A stretch of DNA of 45,982 bases, from assembly GCF_001439915.1 (NCBI RefSeq), contig NZ_LMBW01000009.1, positions 18,252 to 64,233 on the forward strand. Reading direction: 5' to 3'. Every line of letters starts with the position of its first letter. Position 1 is the stretch's first letter. This DNA is from Fredinandcohnia humi. GTDB lineage: Bacteria > Bacillota > Bacilli > Bacillales > Bacillaceae_L. The notes below the pieces were generated by a model. It did not search any database and had not been told where the DNA came from. It saw only the letters and a list, made by a program, of their open reading frames with translations. A program made the translations under genes and the position numbers. This document shows positions 35,107 to 44,061 of this stretch, in pieces.

Positions 35107-36735
35107 ATGTCAGATTCGAAATTACTGCGTGGGACGTTCGTCTTAACCCTAGCTACATATATTTCTCGAGTACTTGGAATGATTTATGTCTTTCCATTCG
35201 TTTATTTAGTTGGAGATATTGGTTCTGCCCTTTATTCTTATGGGTATGCACAATATACAATCTTCTTATTTATATCAACAGCGGGAATTCCGGCTGCTGT
35301 ATCAAAATTTGTTTCGAAATATAATTCATTAGGCGATTATCATACCGGTATGAGGATGTATAGATCTGGGCTAATTGTAATGGGGCTTACCGGTCTAATA
35401 GGCTTTATCATCCTTAACTTAATTGCACCGATTCTTGCGCCAATTGTTCTTGGTGGAGAAGATGCAACGAATACCGTCGAAGATGTTACATATGTCATTC
35501 GAATGGTGAGTTTTGCATTACTTGTTGTTCCGATTATGAGTATTCAACGAGGCTTTTTCCAGGGGCACCAATCAATGGGGCCGACTGCTGTTTCACAGGT
35601 TGTTGAACAAATCGTACGTATCCTATTTGTTCTTTCTGCAACCTTTATTGTGATGAGGGTGATGGATGGCGAAAGGGTATTTGCAGTTGGTTTAGCCACT
35701 TTTGGTGCTTTTATTGGAGCCCTAGGTGGACTTGCTGTACTCCTTTGGTATTGGTTTAAGCGAAGACCATATTTAAATGAAATGCTCACAAAAAGTCGAC
35801 CACAAACCGAAATGACAACAAAGGAAATGTTCAAGGAGCTATTTTCCTATGCAGGGCCATTTGTCCTTGTGGGGCTTTCGATTCCTCTTTATCAATACGT
35901 TGACCAACTAACCTTTAACCGGACAATGATTGGAAACGGAGTTGATAAGGATGTATCTGAGGGATTATTTTCATATGTAACGTTTATGGTTCCGAAATTA
36001 GTCATGATTCCTGTTTCCTTGGCAACTGCATTTAGTTTAACACTCGTTCCAACGATTACCAATTCTTTTACATCAAGGGATTTTAAACTACTTAATAGCC
36101 AAATTGATAAGACCTTTCAAATTTGTGTTCTGTTGGTTTTACCTGCAGTTGTTGGTTTGTCCGTCTTGGCTTACCCCACCTTTAATGCCTTATTTGAAAT
36201 GAGTGAGGCGGGTGGCCGAATTTTAAGATGGTATGCACCCGTTGCGATCCTGTTCTCTTTTTATTCGATTTCTGCAGCTATTTTACAAGGGATTAATAAG
36301 CAAAAATTTGCGGTTGTCAGTTTGTTTATGGGACTCATCCTCAAAATCAGTTTCAATAGTCCGTTTATCACTTGGTTTGGAGAAATTGGTTCGGTTCTTT
36401 CAACAGCCTTGGGATACACAGTAGCAATTGCCTATTGCTTCTGGATGATTTCAAGACATGCAGGATATAGGTATTCATTGTTTGCAAGAAGAACACTATT
36501 AATGGCGATTTTTGCGACAATGATGGCATTGGTGATTTTGTTAATCGAATGGTTATTATCATATGTCGTTGGTTACGAGAATGGAAGAATGCAATCAATC
36601 CTTGTACTTTTAGCAGGGGTTGCTGTTGGTGCTGTTTCTTACCTGTATTTAGCATATCGTTCACGCTTACTGGAGGCCCTGCTTGGCAATCGATTTGCAC
36701 TTTTATCAAAAAATAGGAAAAAGGCTGTGCAGTAA
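35107..36735 (+). CDS. ytgP: MurJ-type lipid II flippase YtgP
   Basis: A 542-aa MVF/MATE-like membrane protein with about 14 helices, of the polysaccharide transporter/SpoVB group. It begins MSDSKLLRGTFVLTLATYISRVLGMIYVF-like sequence in which GTFVLTLATYISRVLG is the family opening. B. subtilis YtgP acts as MurJ and moves lipid II across the membrane for wall synthesis; this call is by similarity to YtgP/SpoVB and by position. The ATG follows TTGGGGA. A terminator overlaps its stop codon, and the tnpB element begins 35 bases later. Confidence 0.88.
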   Translation: MSDSKLLRGTFVLTLATYISRVLGMIYVFPFVYLVGDIGSALYSYGYAQYTIFLFISTAGIPAAVSKFVSKYNSLGDYHTGMRMYRSGLIVMGLTGLIGFIILNLIAPILAPIVLGGEDATNTVEDVTYVIRMVSFALLVVPIMSIQRGFFQGHQSMGPTAVSQVVEQIVRILFVLSATFIVMRVMDGERVFAVGLATFGAFIGALGGLAVLLWYWFKRRPYLNEMLTKSRPQTEMTTKEMFKELFSYAGPFVLVGLSIPLYQYVDQLTFNRTMIGNGVDKDVSEGLFSYVTFMVPKLVMIPVSLATAFSLTLVPTITNSFTSRDFKLLNSQIDKTFQICVLLVLPAVVGLSVLAYPTFNALFEMSEAGGRILRWYAPVAILFSFYSISAAILQGINKQKFAVVSLFMGLILKISFNSPFITWFGEIGSVLSTALGYTVAIAYCFWMISRHAGYRYSLFARRTLLMAIFATMMALVILLIEWLLSYVVGYENGRMQSILVLLAGVAVGAVSYLYLAYRSRLLEALLGNRFALLSKNRKKAVQ

Positions 36736-36752
36736 GTGACAGCCTTTTTTTA
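36717..36752 (+). terminator. Terminator of ytgP
   Basis: AAAAAGGCTGT pairs with ACAGCCTTTTT around GCAGTAAGTG, followed by more T. It overlaps the stop codon. Confidence 0.88.
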
Positions 36753-36902
36753 GATACTTACAGAACTTACGAACGAGAAAGCCCACTTCTTTATGGGTGG
36801 GATGATAGTGAGTTCGGTGTTGGGCACCCCATTGCGGGGTGTCGGAAGCTGAAATCTATCAGTTTCGCGTTCAATTTTTTTGTCTAATTGTTCATGATAT
36901 AG

Positions 36903-36931
36903 TTGCGAACGCATGATCTATTTATTATAAT
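36903..36931 (+). promoter_or_regulatory. Candidate SigA promoter of tnpB
   Basis: TTGCGA (36903-36908), 17 bases, TATAAT (36926-36931), 165 bases before the tnpB start. Confidence 0.55.
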
Positions 36932-37095
36932 GTGATTATGAAGAGTTATCAAAATATTATGATGCTGGCAAGTCTTCTTCAACATTCACTTCGTATGTTG
37001 GCATCGCTACCATAGATAAATCATCATTCTTTGGGGAATGTATTCAGTTAAAAGATTAAGCAATACTATGAAAACATTAGAAAGGGGTAGACCCG

Positions 37096-38694
37096 ATGGC
37101 AAGGAAAGATATGAAACCTAGTTATGTACTTGAACTAGAAATGCGAACAACTGCCCGTGACCGCAAGGTTTTAGACAAGAAGATGCGTATCGGGAAGCAT
37201 ATCTACAATGCCTGCCTTGGGGAAGCTCAAAAACGATTGAGTGCTGTCATTGCGGATAAAACCTATCGAATGACCGTAAAGGAAAAACAAGCCAGTTCAG
37301 CTAAATACCACAATGCCAAAGCTAAGAAGGCGAATAAGCGGACAGCAGAAGAGAAAGAAATTATGCGTAAATTTAAACGACTCACCGATGAAATTCATAC
37401 GATTGAACAAATCTATGGTTATTCAGAATATCAACTCCATGCTTTTGTAGCCCCCATCCAAGCAAAATTCGCCAAGAATATCGGCTCGCTTGAAGCACAA
37501 AAGCTCGCAACAAGGGCTTTCAATGCGGTTGAAAAAGTCCATTATCGCCAAGCAAATAAAGTAAACTTTAAACGTTGGTCGGATGATTTCTCAATCGAAA
37601 ACAAATTAAATACGACCGGTTTGCGCTTTGAAGATGGGTATATCCTTTGGGGCGAGCAGACACTGGTTTCAAAGAAAAATCCTATTTCCCAGCCAAAAAA
37701 AGGAGCAATTAAAGTACCGCTTATTGTTAAACGGAACGACCGCTACGCACAGGTTGCCTTATGTGATCGAACTAAATATGTACGTGTGATCGTTAGGGAA
37801 ATCCGTGGTGAGATTCGCTATTTTGCTCAACTCGTACAAGAAGGTTTTCCGCCAGATAAATCATGGAAGAAAAACCGTAAAATTTCAGGTGATGAAACAA
37901 AACGTGTCGGACTTGATATTGGAACAAGTACGTTCGCTATTTCTAGTGAGAAGACAGTTGAACTTCATGAATTAGCACCCGAATGCGTAGTAGATGGTAA
38001 GAAAATTCGCAGAATTGAGCGGGCGATGGACAGAAGCAAACGGGCAACCAATCCAGAGAACTACAACGAAGACAGGACAATTAAGCGTGGTGTGAAGTTA
38101 GAATGGCGCTTTTCGAAACGCTATCTTCGATTAAAGACAATCCGCAAAGACCTACATCGAAAGATCGTGGTGAAACGAAAACAATCGCATGAAATCCTCG
38201 CTAACCATGTTCTCTCGCTAGGTTCAGAGATTCGTGTAGAAACCATGCGCGTACAAGGCCTTCAAAAGCGAACCAAGAAGACAACTCGCAACAAAAAAAA
38301 TGACAAAATCAACAAGAAAAAGCGCTACGGTAAGGTAATTGCCAACCGAGCGCCTGCCATGTTGATTGAGATAATTGACCGAAAATTAAACTATCAAGGA
38401 AGAAAGATTAAGAAAATCAACACTGCAGAAGTCAAAGCAAGCCAGTTCAATCATGTGACTGGCGAATACAATAAGAAGGATTTAAGTGAACGTTGGAATG
38501 AGTGTATTCTAGGTGAACGCATTCAACGTGATCTATATAGTGCTTTCCTAATCGGAAACACCGTCGATACCCTAGATGCCGTAGACGTGGACTTGTGCAA
38601 CCGAGGGTGGCAGAACTTCGTCGCACTGCATCATCAAGAAGTTGCTAGAATTCAACAACACCGTAACAAGCAAATGCGTTGGTATGTCGCTTAA
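37096..38694 (+). CDS. tnpB: TnpB-family RNA-guided nuclease (IS605 OrfB), degenerate zinc ribbon
   Basis: A 532-aa TnpB, longer than the usual 350-420. The RuvC triad can be placed: Asp274 in VGLDIGTSTFAIS, Glu382 in IRVETM and Asp479 in IQRDLYSAFLI. The region between the last two, where TnpB normally carries a four-cysteine zinc ribbon, reads KASQFNH..TGEYNKKDLSERWNEC, keeping only Cys470. The N-terminal half is rich in Lys/Arg and includes a long helical stretch (60-100), the likely RNA- and DNA-binding part. AAAGGGG precedes the ATG. Known TnpBs cut DNA using a guide RNA made from the element's 3' end. Activity without the ribbon is uncertain. Confidence 0.88.
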   Translation: MARKDMKPSYVLELEMRTTARDRKVLDKKMRIGKHIYNACLGEAQKRLSAVIADKTYRMTVKEKQASSAKYHNAKAKKANKRTAEEKEIMRKFKRLTDEIHTIEQIYGYSEYQLHAFVAPIQAKFAKNIGSLEAQKLATRAFNAVEKVHYRQANKVNFKRWSDDFSIENKLNTTGLRFEDGYILWGEQTLVSKKNPISQPKKGAIKVPLIVKRNDRYAQVALCDRTKYVRVIVREIRGEIRYFAQLVQEGFPPDKSWKKNRKISGDETKRVGLDIGTSTFAISSEKTVELHELAPECVVDGKKIRRIERAMDRSKRATNPENYNEDRTIKRGVKLEWRFSKRYLRLKTIRKDLHRKIVVKRKQSHEILANHVLSLGSEIRVETMRVQGLQKRTKKTTRNKKNDKINKKKRYGKVIANRAPAMLIEIIDRKLNYQGRKIKKINTAEVKASQFNHVTGEYNKKDLSERWNECILGERIQRDLYSAFLIGNTVDTLDAVDVDLCNRGWQNFVALHHQEVARIQQHRNKQMRWYVA

Positions 38695-38951
38695 TACAGA
38701 CCAGTCGGAATGACAAAGTTGCCGACTTTAATAATGGAGTGGGTGTCGTAAGCGCACGAACGGTCTTTATTGGCTAATCGGAGTAGCACCGAACTATACG
38801 TTCTAGCCCCACGAACTTCTTTGGAAAAGCGCAATAGTGTAGGGATGGCAACCTCAATCGCAAGGTTGATCAGGTCGCCCTAAGAAGTGTGCTGTTGGTG
38901 GCAAGTTTCCACTAACCCAAAGAACCCCACGGCTTTAGCCGTGAGAGTTGT
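38695..38951 (+). ncRNA. Candidate omega (right-end) RNA scaffold of the tnpB element
   Basis: A non-coding 3' region with five stems: AGACC/GGTCT (38698, 38762), AGTCGG/CCGACT (38703, 38722), CAACCT/AGGTTG (38849, 38863), GTTGGTGG/CCACTAAC (38894, 38909) and CACGGC/GCCGTG (38928, 38938). In studied TnpB systems the guide RNA covers the 3' end of tnpB and the right end, with the guide taken from the flanking DNA; that would start near 38952 here. Transcription is not shown. The rest of the gap to 39008 holds no gene. Confidence 0.6.
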
Positions 38952-39008
38952 CAGATTCTAGTTTGTGTGAGGACGGTTATTCCCGGGAGTTAGAAGGTTC
39001 TCTTTGGG

Positions 39009-39218
39009 TTAGCCTTGGAAAGTACTGAAGCCTAAACGGCGCTCAATGCGGTCTACACGGCGGTCCAAACGATTAATTTGATTTTCTAGTCTTTGCATTT
39101 GGCGTTCAAGACGTTCAATACGGCGGTCTACATTTCCACCGCCTCCTCCAGGGAATCCCGGAATGCCAGGGAAGAAGCCCTGGGGTTGTTGACGATAATC
39201 ATAATCATAATAATACAT
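39009..39218 (-). CDS. Small Gly-rich coiled-coil protein, possibly spore surface
   Basis: A 69-aa protein with three parts: a Tyr/Asp-rich start (MYYYDYDYRQQPQGF), a Pro/Gly linker (FPGIPGFPGGGGG) and a Arg/Leu heptad repeat (about residues 31-62: RIERLERQMQRLENQINRLD and similar). The composition is like that of spore coat proteins, but no family is recognised. AAGGAG precedes the ATG at 39218. Longer in-frame starts upstream are unlikely since they lie before that site. It is divergent from ytzG. Confidence 0.7.
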   Translation of the reverse strand: MYYYDYDYRQQPQGFFPGIPGFPGGGGGNVDRRIERLERQMQRLENQINRLDRRVDRIERRLGFSTFQG

Positions 39219-39345
39219 AGTGGTATCGCTCCTTATCTTTTTAAAAATTACATTAACAGTGTATGTAATACGGGCGTTTGTGCAATGAATAAAACGCCTA
39301 TTGTAATAAAGATGGGTATTCGCACAAGTAAAGGAGGTTTTTTTC

Positions 39346-40062
39346 TTGCGAATTGATAAATTACTTGCCAATCGAGGCTTTGGAAGTCGAAAAGAGGTTA
39401 AAAGCTTATTGAAATCAGGATCCGTTCAAATTAATGGCATGCCGGTCAAAGATTCTGGTAAGCATGTAAAAGTCGAGTCAGATACAGTCACCGTTTATGG
39501 TGAAGTGATTGAATACAAGGAATTTATTTACTTAATGTTAAATAAACCCCAAGGGGTCATTTCCGCAACTGAGGATGATCTTCATGATACAGTCTTAGAT
39601 TTGTTGGAAACGGATGATACGACCTACAATCCTTTTCCTGTGGGGCGATTGGACAAAGATACTGAAGGGTTGTTGCTCTTAACGAATGATGGGCAACTTG
39701 CACATCAATTGCTATCCCCGAAAAAACATGTTCCGAAAACGTATTTAGCCATCATAGAGGGTGAGGTAACTCTAGAGGATGTGGAAGCATTTCGAAACGG
39801 GGTTACCCTTGAAGATGGATATGAAACCATGCCAGCTGTTTTATCAATTATAAGCAGTGGCTTACGTTCCGAGATTGAAGTCATCATCGAGGAAGGAAAG
39901 TTCCATCAAGTAAAACGGATGTTTGAAGCTGTAGGAAAGCGTGTCGTCTATTTGAAAAGAATTAAAATGGGGCCATTGCCGCTAGATGAAACACTTGAGC
40001 TTGGTGAGTATCGCGAACTCACAGATGAAGAGGTTATGCTATTAAAAAGTTATAAAAAATAG
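39346..40062 (+). CDS. ytzG: RsuA-family rRNA pseudouridine synthase
   Basis: A 238-aa pseudouridine synthase. An S4 RNA-binding domain comes first (RIDKLLANRGFGSRKEVKSL, residues 2-60), then the catalytic domain with the RsuA-type motif PVGRLDKDTEGLLLLTNDG, in which the Asp of GRLDKDT is the nucleophile. GKFHQVKRMFEAVG is the late family block. It is expected to modify one uridine in 16S rRNA. The TTG start follows AAAGGAGG. A strong terminator follows. Confidence 0.92.
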   Translation: MRIDKLLANRGFGSRKEVKSLLKSGSVQINGMPVKDSGKHVKVESDTVTVYGEVIEYKEFIYLMLNKPQGVISATEDDLHDTVLDLLETDDTTYNPFPVGRLDKDTEGLLLLTNDGQLAHQLLSPKKHVPKTYLAIIEGEVTLEDVEAFRNGVTLEDGYETMPAVLSIISSGLRSEIEVIIEEGKFHQVKRMFEAVGKRVVYLKRIKMGPLPLDETLELGEYRELTDEEVMLLKSYKK

Positions 40063-40068
40063 TAACAA

Positions 40069-40097
40069 GGGCTGTCTAATGTGACAGCCCCTCTTTC
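40069..40097 (+). terminator. Terminator of ytzG
   Basis: GGGCTGTC pairs with GACAGCCC around TAATGT, followed by CTCTTTC. Confidence 0.75.
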
Positions 40098-40189
40098 ATC
40101 AGAATCTAGTTTCTCCATATGTATCTGTATGAAAAGGCCCTCTAATGCGAAGTTGTTTGCTACCTTCTTCATGCGCCCCTAGTTTCGTA

Positions 40190-40408
40190 CTACGATATTT
40201 TGACTTTCTTCTTTGTGATTGTCCATTTTCCTCGGCTAGGGCTGCGAACCAAATCATTATATGCTAACACATTCAAATCACGCTGAATGGTTCGTGATGT
40301 AATTCCAAATTCATCCACAAGCTCCTGTGTTGTTACAGTCCCATTTTCGTTAATAAACATGTAGACTGATTTGATACGAGTTAACATACGGTTTGTTGAA
40401 GGCTTCAA
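40190..40408 (-). CDS. ytzE: DeoR-type HTH protein YtzE
   Basis: A 72-aa stand-alone winged-helix protein. The helix-turn-helix is TTQELVDEFGITSRTIQRDL (about residues 25-44), the DeoR N-terminal pattern, with no ligand domain. It is close to B. subtilis YtzE. The TTG start at 40408 has AAGGAG 8 bases upstream. The targets are unknown. Confidence 0.85.
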   Translation of the reverse strand: MKPSTNRMLTRIKSVYMFINENGTVTTQELVDEFGITSRTIQRDLNVLAYNDLVRSPSRGKWTITKKKVKIS

Positions 40409-40762
40409 AAAACCACTCCTTATCATTTTTGTACATGATCAACATGCCTCAGTCGTACCTTAATTGATATCCAAAAATAACGATTTTCAACAGATTTTCT
40501 TATTTCAAGCAAACAATCTCCTATATATGTCCCATATCACCTCATTCCTTTACAGGTGCGTTTGCTATATATATATAGTGGTATCTGAATAGTATGACTA
40601 TTTCTGCATAAATTATCAAAAAATTTTCATCTGTTTCTATTATTATCATAAATTATTTCTACTATTCTGTTTTTTACATTTTTATTACATTTTGGTAAAG
40701 CTTGTTCAAAGTTGAGAAACTTTTATCCGAAATACTCGTATGTAATGGTGGGGGGATTATTT
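40409..40762. other. AT-rich intergenic region without a gene
   Basis: A 354-base gap between the divergent ytzE and ythP. It is very AT-rich and contains the palindrome CTATATATATATAG (40565-40578). No reading frame, riboswitch or clear promoter could be assigned. Confidence 0.6.
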
Positions 40763-41485
40763 ATGGAACAGAGATTATTGGAAGTCACGATACAGAATTC
40801 AGGCTATGAAGAAAATAATAAGATTGTAGAGGATCTATCTTTTTCAATCAACCGTGGTGAAATCGTTGGGCTTATCGGGCCAAATGGTGCCGGGAAAAGT
40901 ACAACAATCAAAACGATTCTCGGATTATTAGAAAATTCCAGTGGGAAAATTGATTTTATCAACAACCATACATATGCATATATTCCTGAAAGACCGATTT
41001 TTTATGATGAACTGACTTTATGGGAGCATCTCGATTTGGCGGCAGGAGTGATGGAGATTGAAGACGCTCACTTTAATGAAAGGGCAATGAGACTAGTTAA
41101 GCTCTTCCATATGGAAAAAGTGATTCATAAGCTTCCAAGTACATTTTCCAAAGGCATGCAGCAAAAGGTCATGCTCATTACAGCTTTTCTCATAAAACCC
41201 GATATTTATATTATTGATGAACCATTTGTCGGATTAGACCCGATGGCGATGCAGGATTTTTTAACGCTTATCGAATTGGAGAAACAGCGTGGTGCGGGAA
41301 TCTTGATGAGTACACATGTCCTGGATACTGCTGAAAAGGTATGTGACCGGTTCCTATTAGTGGCAGGAGGAAGGCTGAAGGCTATGGGAAATCTTGACGA
41401 CATCCGAACAAAAGCCAATCTACATGAAGGCTCGCTCCTCTTTTGTTTTAATAAAATCGTGCAGTATAAGACATCCAATGAATAA
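40763..41485 (+). CDS. ythP: ABC transporter ATPase YthP (EcsA-like)
   Basis: A 240-aa ATP-binding subunit. Walker A is GPNGAGKST, signature FSKGMQQKVMLI, Walker B IYIIDEPFVGLDP and switch His in MSTHVLD. The atypical signature and the ERPIFYDELTLWEHL stretch are EcsA/YthP-like. The ATG at 40763 follows GGTGGGGGG. It overlaps ythQ by 8 bases, so the pair is translated together. It is probably an exporter; the cargo is unknown. Confidence 0.88.
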   Translation: MEQRLLEVTIQNSGYEENNKIVEDLSFSINRGEIVGLIGPNGAGKSTTIKTILGLLENSSGKIDFINNHTYAYIPERPIFYDELTLWEHLDLAAGVMEIEDAHFNERAMRLVKLFHMEKVIHKLPSTFSKGMQQKVMLITAFLIKPDIYIIDEPFVGLDPMAMQDFLTLIELEKQRGAGILMSTHVLDTAEKVCDRFLLVAGGRLKAMGNLDDIRTKANLHEGSLLFCFNKIVQYKTSNE

Positions 41486-42623
41486 AAATCTATTTGCTAC
41501 CCGTCTTCGTAAGGAAATAGTGTATCAGTGGGGAGTATTCCGTAGTGTTGTAGACTGGACGATTTTTCTATATTTATTCATTCCTGCTATCGCAATTGGT
41601 GGTTACCAGTATTATACATGGTGGTCTGAAATTCCAGGGTGGCTTAATCATTTCCCTTTTTTATTTATATTAATCTTACTTTATCTGTTTTGTTGGCAGG
41701 GCCGCATTCGGACATTTTTGGAGGAAGCGGACCAATTATTTTTATTACAAAAACGCCCAATTATTATAGCGTTAAAAAAATGGACAAGGAATCTATATGT
41801 GTCCGGATATAGTGTAGGAATACTGATTTTTGTTGTTATATTGGCACCCTTATTATTTAATCATTTCCATCTATCTTGGGTAGAACTCCTTATAATAACC
41901 TTTTATTTTATTAGCTTAAAGGCACTCATTCTTGGATGGAAACAGTACTTAGATGGTATTGATTCAACATGGAAAAAGGGCCTTTACACAATTTTACTTT
42001 TCGGTGCATTAGGAGCTTTCTCTCTAACACTTGTAATCTGGACACTTGATACGTCTGTTTTCATTTTATTGTTAATCAGTCTTTTTCAATGGTTCTTATT
42101 TTTATTGAATTCCTCTAGCAGGATAAACAGGCTTACCACATTTTCTAACGATGTTTATGTAGACAAACAAGAAAAACTTAAGTATATTAAATCGATTTTT
42201 CTCTTTTCGGAATACGTCGAAAAAGTACCAAGTCAAAGGAAGCGCAATCCGCTGTTCTTTCGAAAATCAAAACGAATTTATAAAAATCGCAACCGCCGGA
42301 AAAGCTTACAAGAATTATGTATAAAAGCATTTTTTAGGAACAGGACTTACGTATTGCAATGTATTCAAATCACAAGTACTACAACGGTGGCCATGCTTAT
42401 CATTCCGCCAATTTGGATCAAATGTTTACTCTTTTTTGGCTTTATAATCATTCTAAGAATATGGGTAAAGATTGTATATAAACGGATTGTTTCGAACCAT
42501 TTTATCATCAACGTAAGAAAAGATGATATTATTCGTGTTCAGGCGGAACACTATATTGTGAATTTCATTTCGCTTCCTGTACTATCAATTGTAGGATTAG
42601 TACTAATTTTGATCATATTGTAA
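41478..42623 (+). CDS. ythQ: ABC transporter permease YthQ (EcsB-like)
   Basis: A 381-aa membrane protein of the EcsB type. Hydrophobic helices cluster at about residues 28-75, 100-190 and 290-380, with a basic cytoplasmic stretch around 240-275 (RKRNPLFFRKSKRIYKNRNR). The ATG at 41478 overlaps the ythP stop. It pairs with ythP as the membrane half of the transporter, and the dipeptidase gene follows 11 bases later, so the three may form one transcript. Confidence 0.85.
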   Translation: MNKNLFATRLRKEIVYQWGVFRSVVDWTIFLYLFIPAIAIGGYQYYTWWSEIPGWLNHFPFLFILILLYLFCWQGRIRTFLEEADQLFLLQKRPIIIALKKWTRNLYVSGYSVGILIFVVILAPLLFNHFHLSWVELLIITFYFISLKALILGWKQYLDGIDSTWKKGLYTILLFGALGAFSLTLVIWTLDTSVFILLLISLFQWFLFLLNSSSRINRLTTFSNDVYVDKQEKLKYIKSIFLFSEYVEKVPSQRKRNPLFFRKSKRIYKNRNRRKSLQELCIKAFFRNRTYVLQCIQITSTTTVAMLIIPPIWIKCLLFFGFIIILRIWVKIVYKRIVSNHFIINVRKDDIIRVQAEHYIVNFISLPVLSIVGLVLILIIL

Positions 42624-42634
42624 GGAGAATTCAG

Positions 42635-44044
42635 ATGGAACAGATCAATTGGCTAGAAGAAGTAGCAAAACGAAAAGATCAACTTATTAAGGATACCCAG
42701 GATTTTTTGAGAATAAAAAGTGTCCTTGATGAAGAAAATGGAACTCCAACTGCACCGTTTGGAGCTGGAATTGATGAGGCCTTGCATTATTTATTAGATA
42801 AAGGCAGTGAGGATGGCTTTACCTCTAAAAATCTTGATGGATATGCTGGACATCTTGAAATGGGCTCAGGAGATGAATTAATCGGGATTTTATGTCATAT
42901 TGATGTAGTTCCTGAAGGGGATGGCTGGTCCAGTGATCCATATGGTGCTGAAATACGCGATGGAAAAATGATTGCAAGAGGTTCATTGGACGATAAAGGA
43001 CCAACAATGGCAGCCTATTACGCGATGAAAATAATTAAGGAATTAAACCTTCCTTTATCTAAGCGTGTTCGAATGATTATTGGAACAGATGAAGAGAGTG
43101 ATTGGCGTTGTGTTGACCATTATTTCAAACACGAAGAAATGCCGACAATGGGCTTTGCGCCTGATGCAGATTTTCCAATCATTTATGCTGAAAAAGGAAT
43201 TGCAGATTTTGACCTTGTACAAAAATCTCAAGCTTCATCAAATGCTGGGCTTCGTTTAGAGTCATTCAGTTCGGGGCGTCGCTATAATATGGTTCCGGAT
43301 TTTGCCGAGGCGAAGCTTGAAGGTAATGGCAATTTACTTGAAATGGTCAATGAATTTCAGGAGTTTTTAAACAAGAACTCATTAATGGGACGAGGCATTT
43401 GTGATGAGGACACCGTTATTTTTCAGTTAGAGGGTCTATCAGCGCACGGAATGGAGCCAGACCATGGAAAAAATGCTGGCCTGTATTTAGCATCCTTTTT
43501 ACAAGGGTATTCTTTAGATGAAAAAGCAAAGCATTATTTAAATATCGTGAATCAGTATTTTGTAGGGGATTCCAGGGGAAGAGGTTTAGGTGTTGCCTAT
43601 AGTGACGATATCACAGGAGACTTAACCATCAATGTTGGGAAGCTGTTGTACACTGCTTCTGAAGGTGGAAGACTTGGTTTAAACCTGCGTTATCCTGTAA
43701 CGAATGATATGGATGGTACAAAGAAGAAGCTTGAGGCTGTATGTGAGAAAATGGGCTTCGAACTTGCAAATTACAGTAATTCTGCACCACACCATGTGGA
43801 TAAGAATCACCCATTGATTCAAACACTAAAAAAAGTATATGAAGAACAGACAGGTGAAGACGCTATGTTAGTTTCAATAGGTGGAGGTACATATGCAAGA
43901 TCCTTAGAAGCAGGCGTAGCCTTTGGACCATTGTTCCCAGGACGGCCTGATGTTGCCCACCAAAAGGATGAATATATTTTAGTGGATGACCTAGTGAAAG
44001 CAACCGCTATCTACGCTCAGGCAATATACGAATTGGCGAAATAA
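42635..44044 (+). CDS. ytjP: M20 dipeptidase, PepV family
   Basis: A 469-aa zinc dipeptidase of the M20/PepV group, which hydrolyses short peptides in the cytosol. Ligands are seen in CHIDVVPEGDGW, GSLDDKGPT and TDEESDWRC (the catalytic Glu and metal Glu), and His near the end of the lid domain in LSAHGMEPDHG. B. subtilis YtjP is the likely counterpart. AAGGAG precedes the ATG. It is followed by a GC-rich terminator. Confidence 0.92.
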   Translation: MEQINWLEEVAKRKDQLIKDTQDFLRIKSVLDEENGTPTAPFGAGIDEALHYLLDKGSEDGFTSKNLDGYAGHLEMGSGDELIGILCHIDVVPEGDGWSSDPYGAEIRDGKMIARGSLDDKGPTMAAYYAMKIIKELNLPLSKRVRMIIGTDEESDWRCVDHYFKHEEMPTMGFAPDADFPIIYAEKGIADFDLVQKSQASSNAGLRLESFSSGRRYNMVPDFAEAKLEGNGNLLEMVNEFQEFLNKNSLMGRGICDEDTVIFQLEGLSAHGMEPDHGKNAGLYLASFLQGYSLDEKAKHYLNIVNQYFVGDSRGRGLGVAYSDDITGDLTINVGKLLYTASEGGRLGLNLRYPVTNDMDGTKKKLEAVCEKMGFELANYSNSAPHHVDKNHPLIQTLKKVYEEQTGEDAMLVSIGGGTYARSLEAGVAFGPLFPGRPDVAHQKDEYILVDDLVKATAIYAQAIYELAK

Positions 44045-44061
44045 AAAATAGGAAGTTTGTG

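Larger units (their letters stand above)
36771..38951 (+). mobile_element. IS200/IS605-type element with tnpB only
   Basis: The left end has a subterminal hairpin CCCAC..GTGGG (36782-36801) and a second one ACCCC-ATTGC-GGGGT, preceded by TTAC (36767-36770), the tetranucleotide used as target by IS608. The right end has the hairpin CACGGC-TTTA-GCCGTG (38928-38943). There are no long terminal inverted repeats or target duplication, as expected for this class. Only tnpB is present; no TnpA (Y1 transposase) is found, so it depends on an enzyme from elsewhere. The ends are placed to within a few bases at best. Confidence 0.75.

Noticed and set aside
36736-37095. A tnpA gene upstream of tnpB
   Set aside because: No frame with a Y1 transposase HUH or tyrosine motif exists; only a short 18-codon fragment is open.
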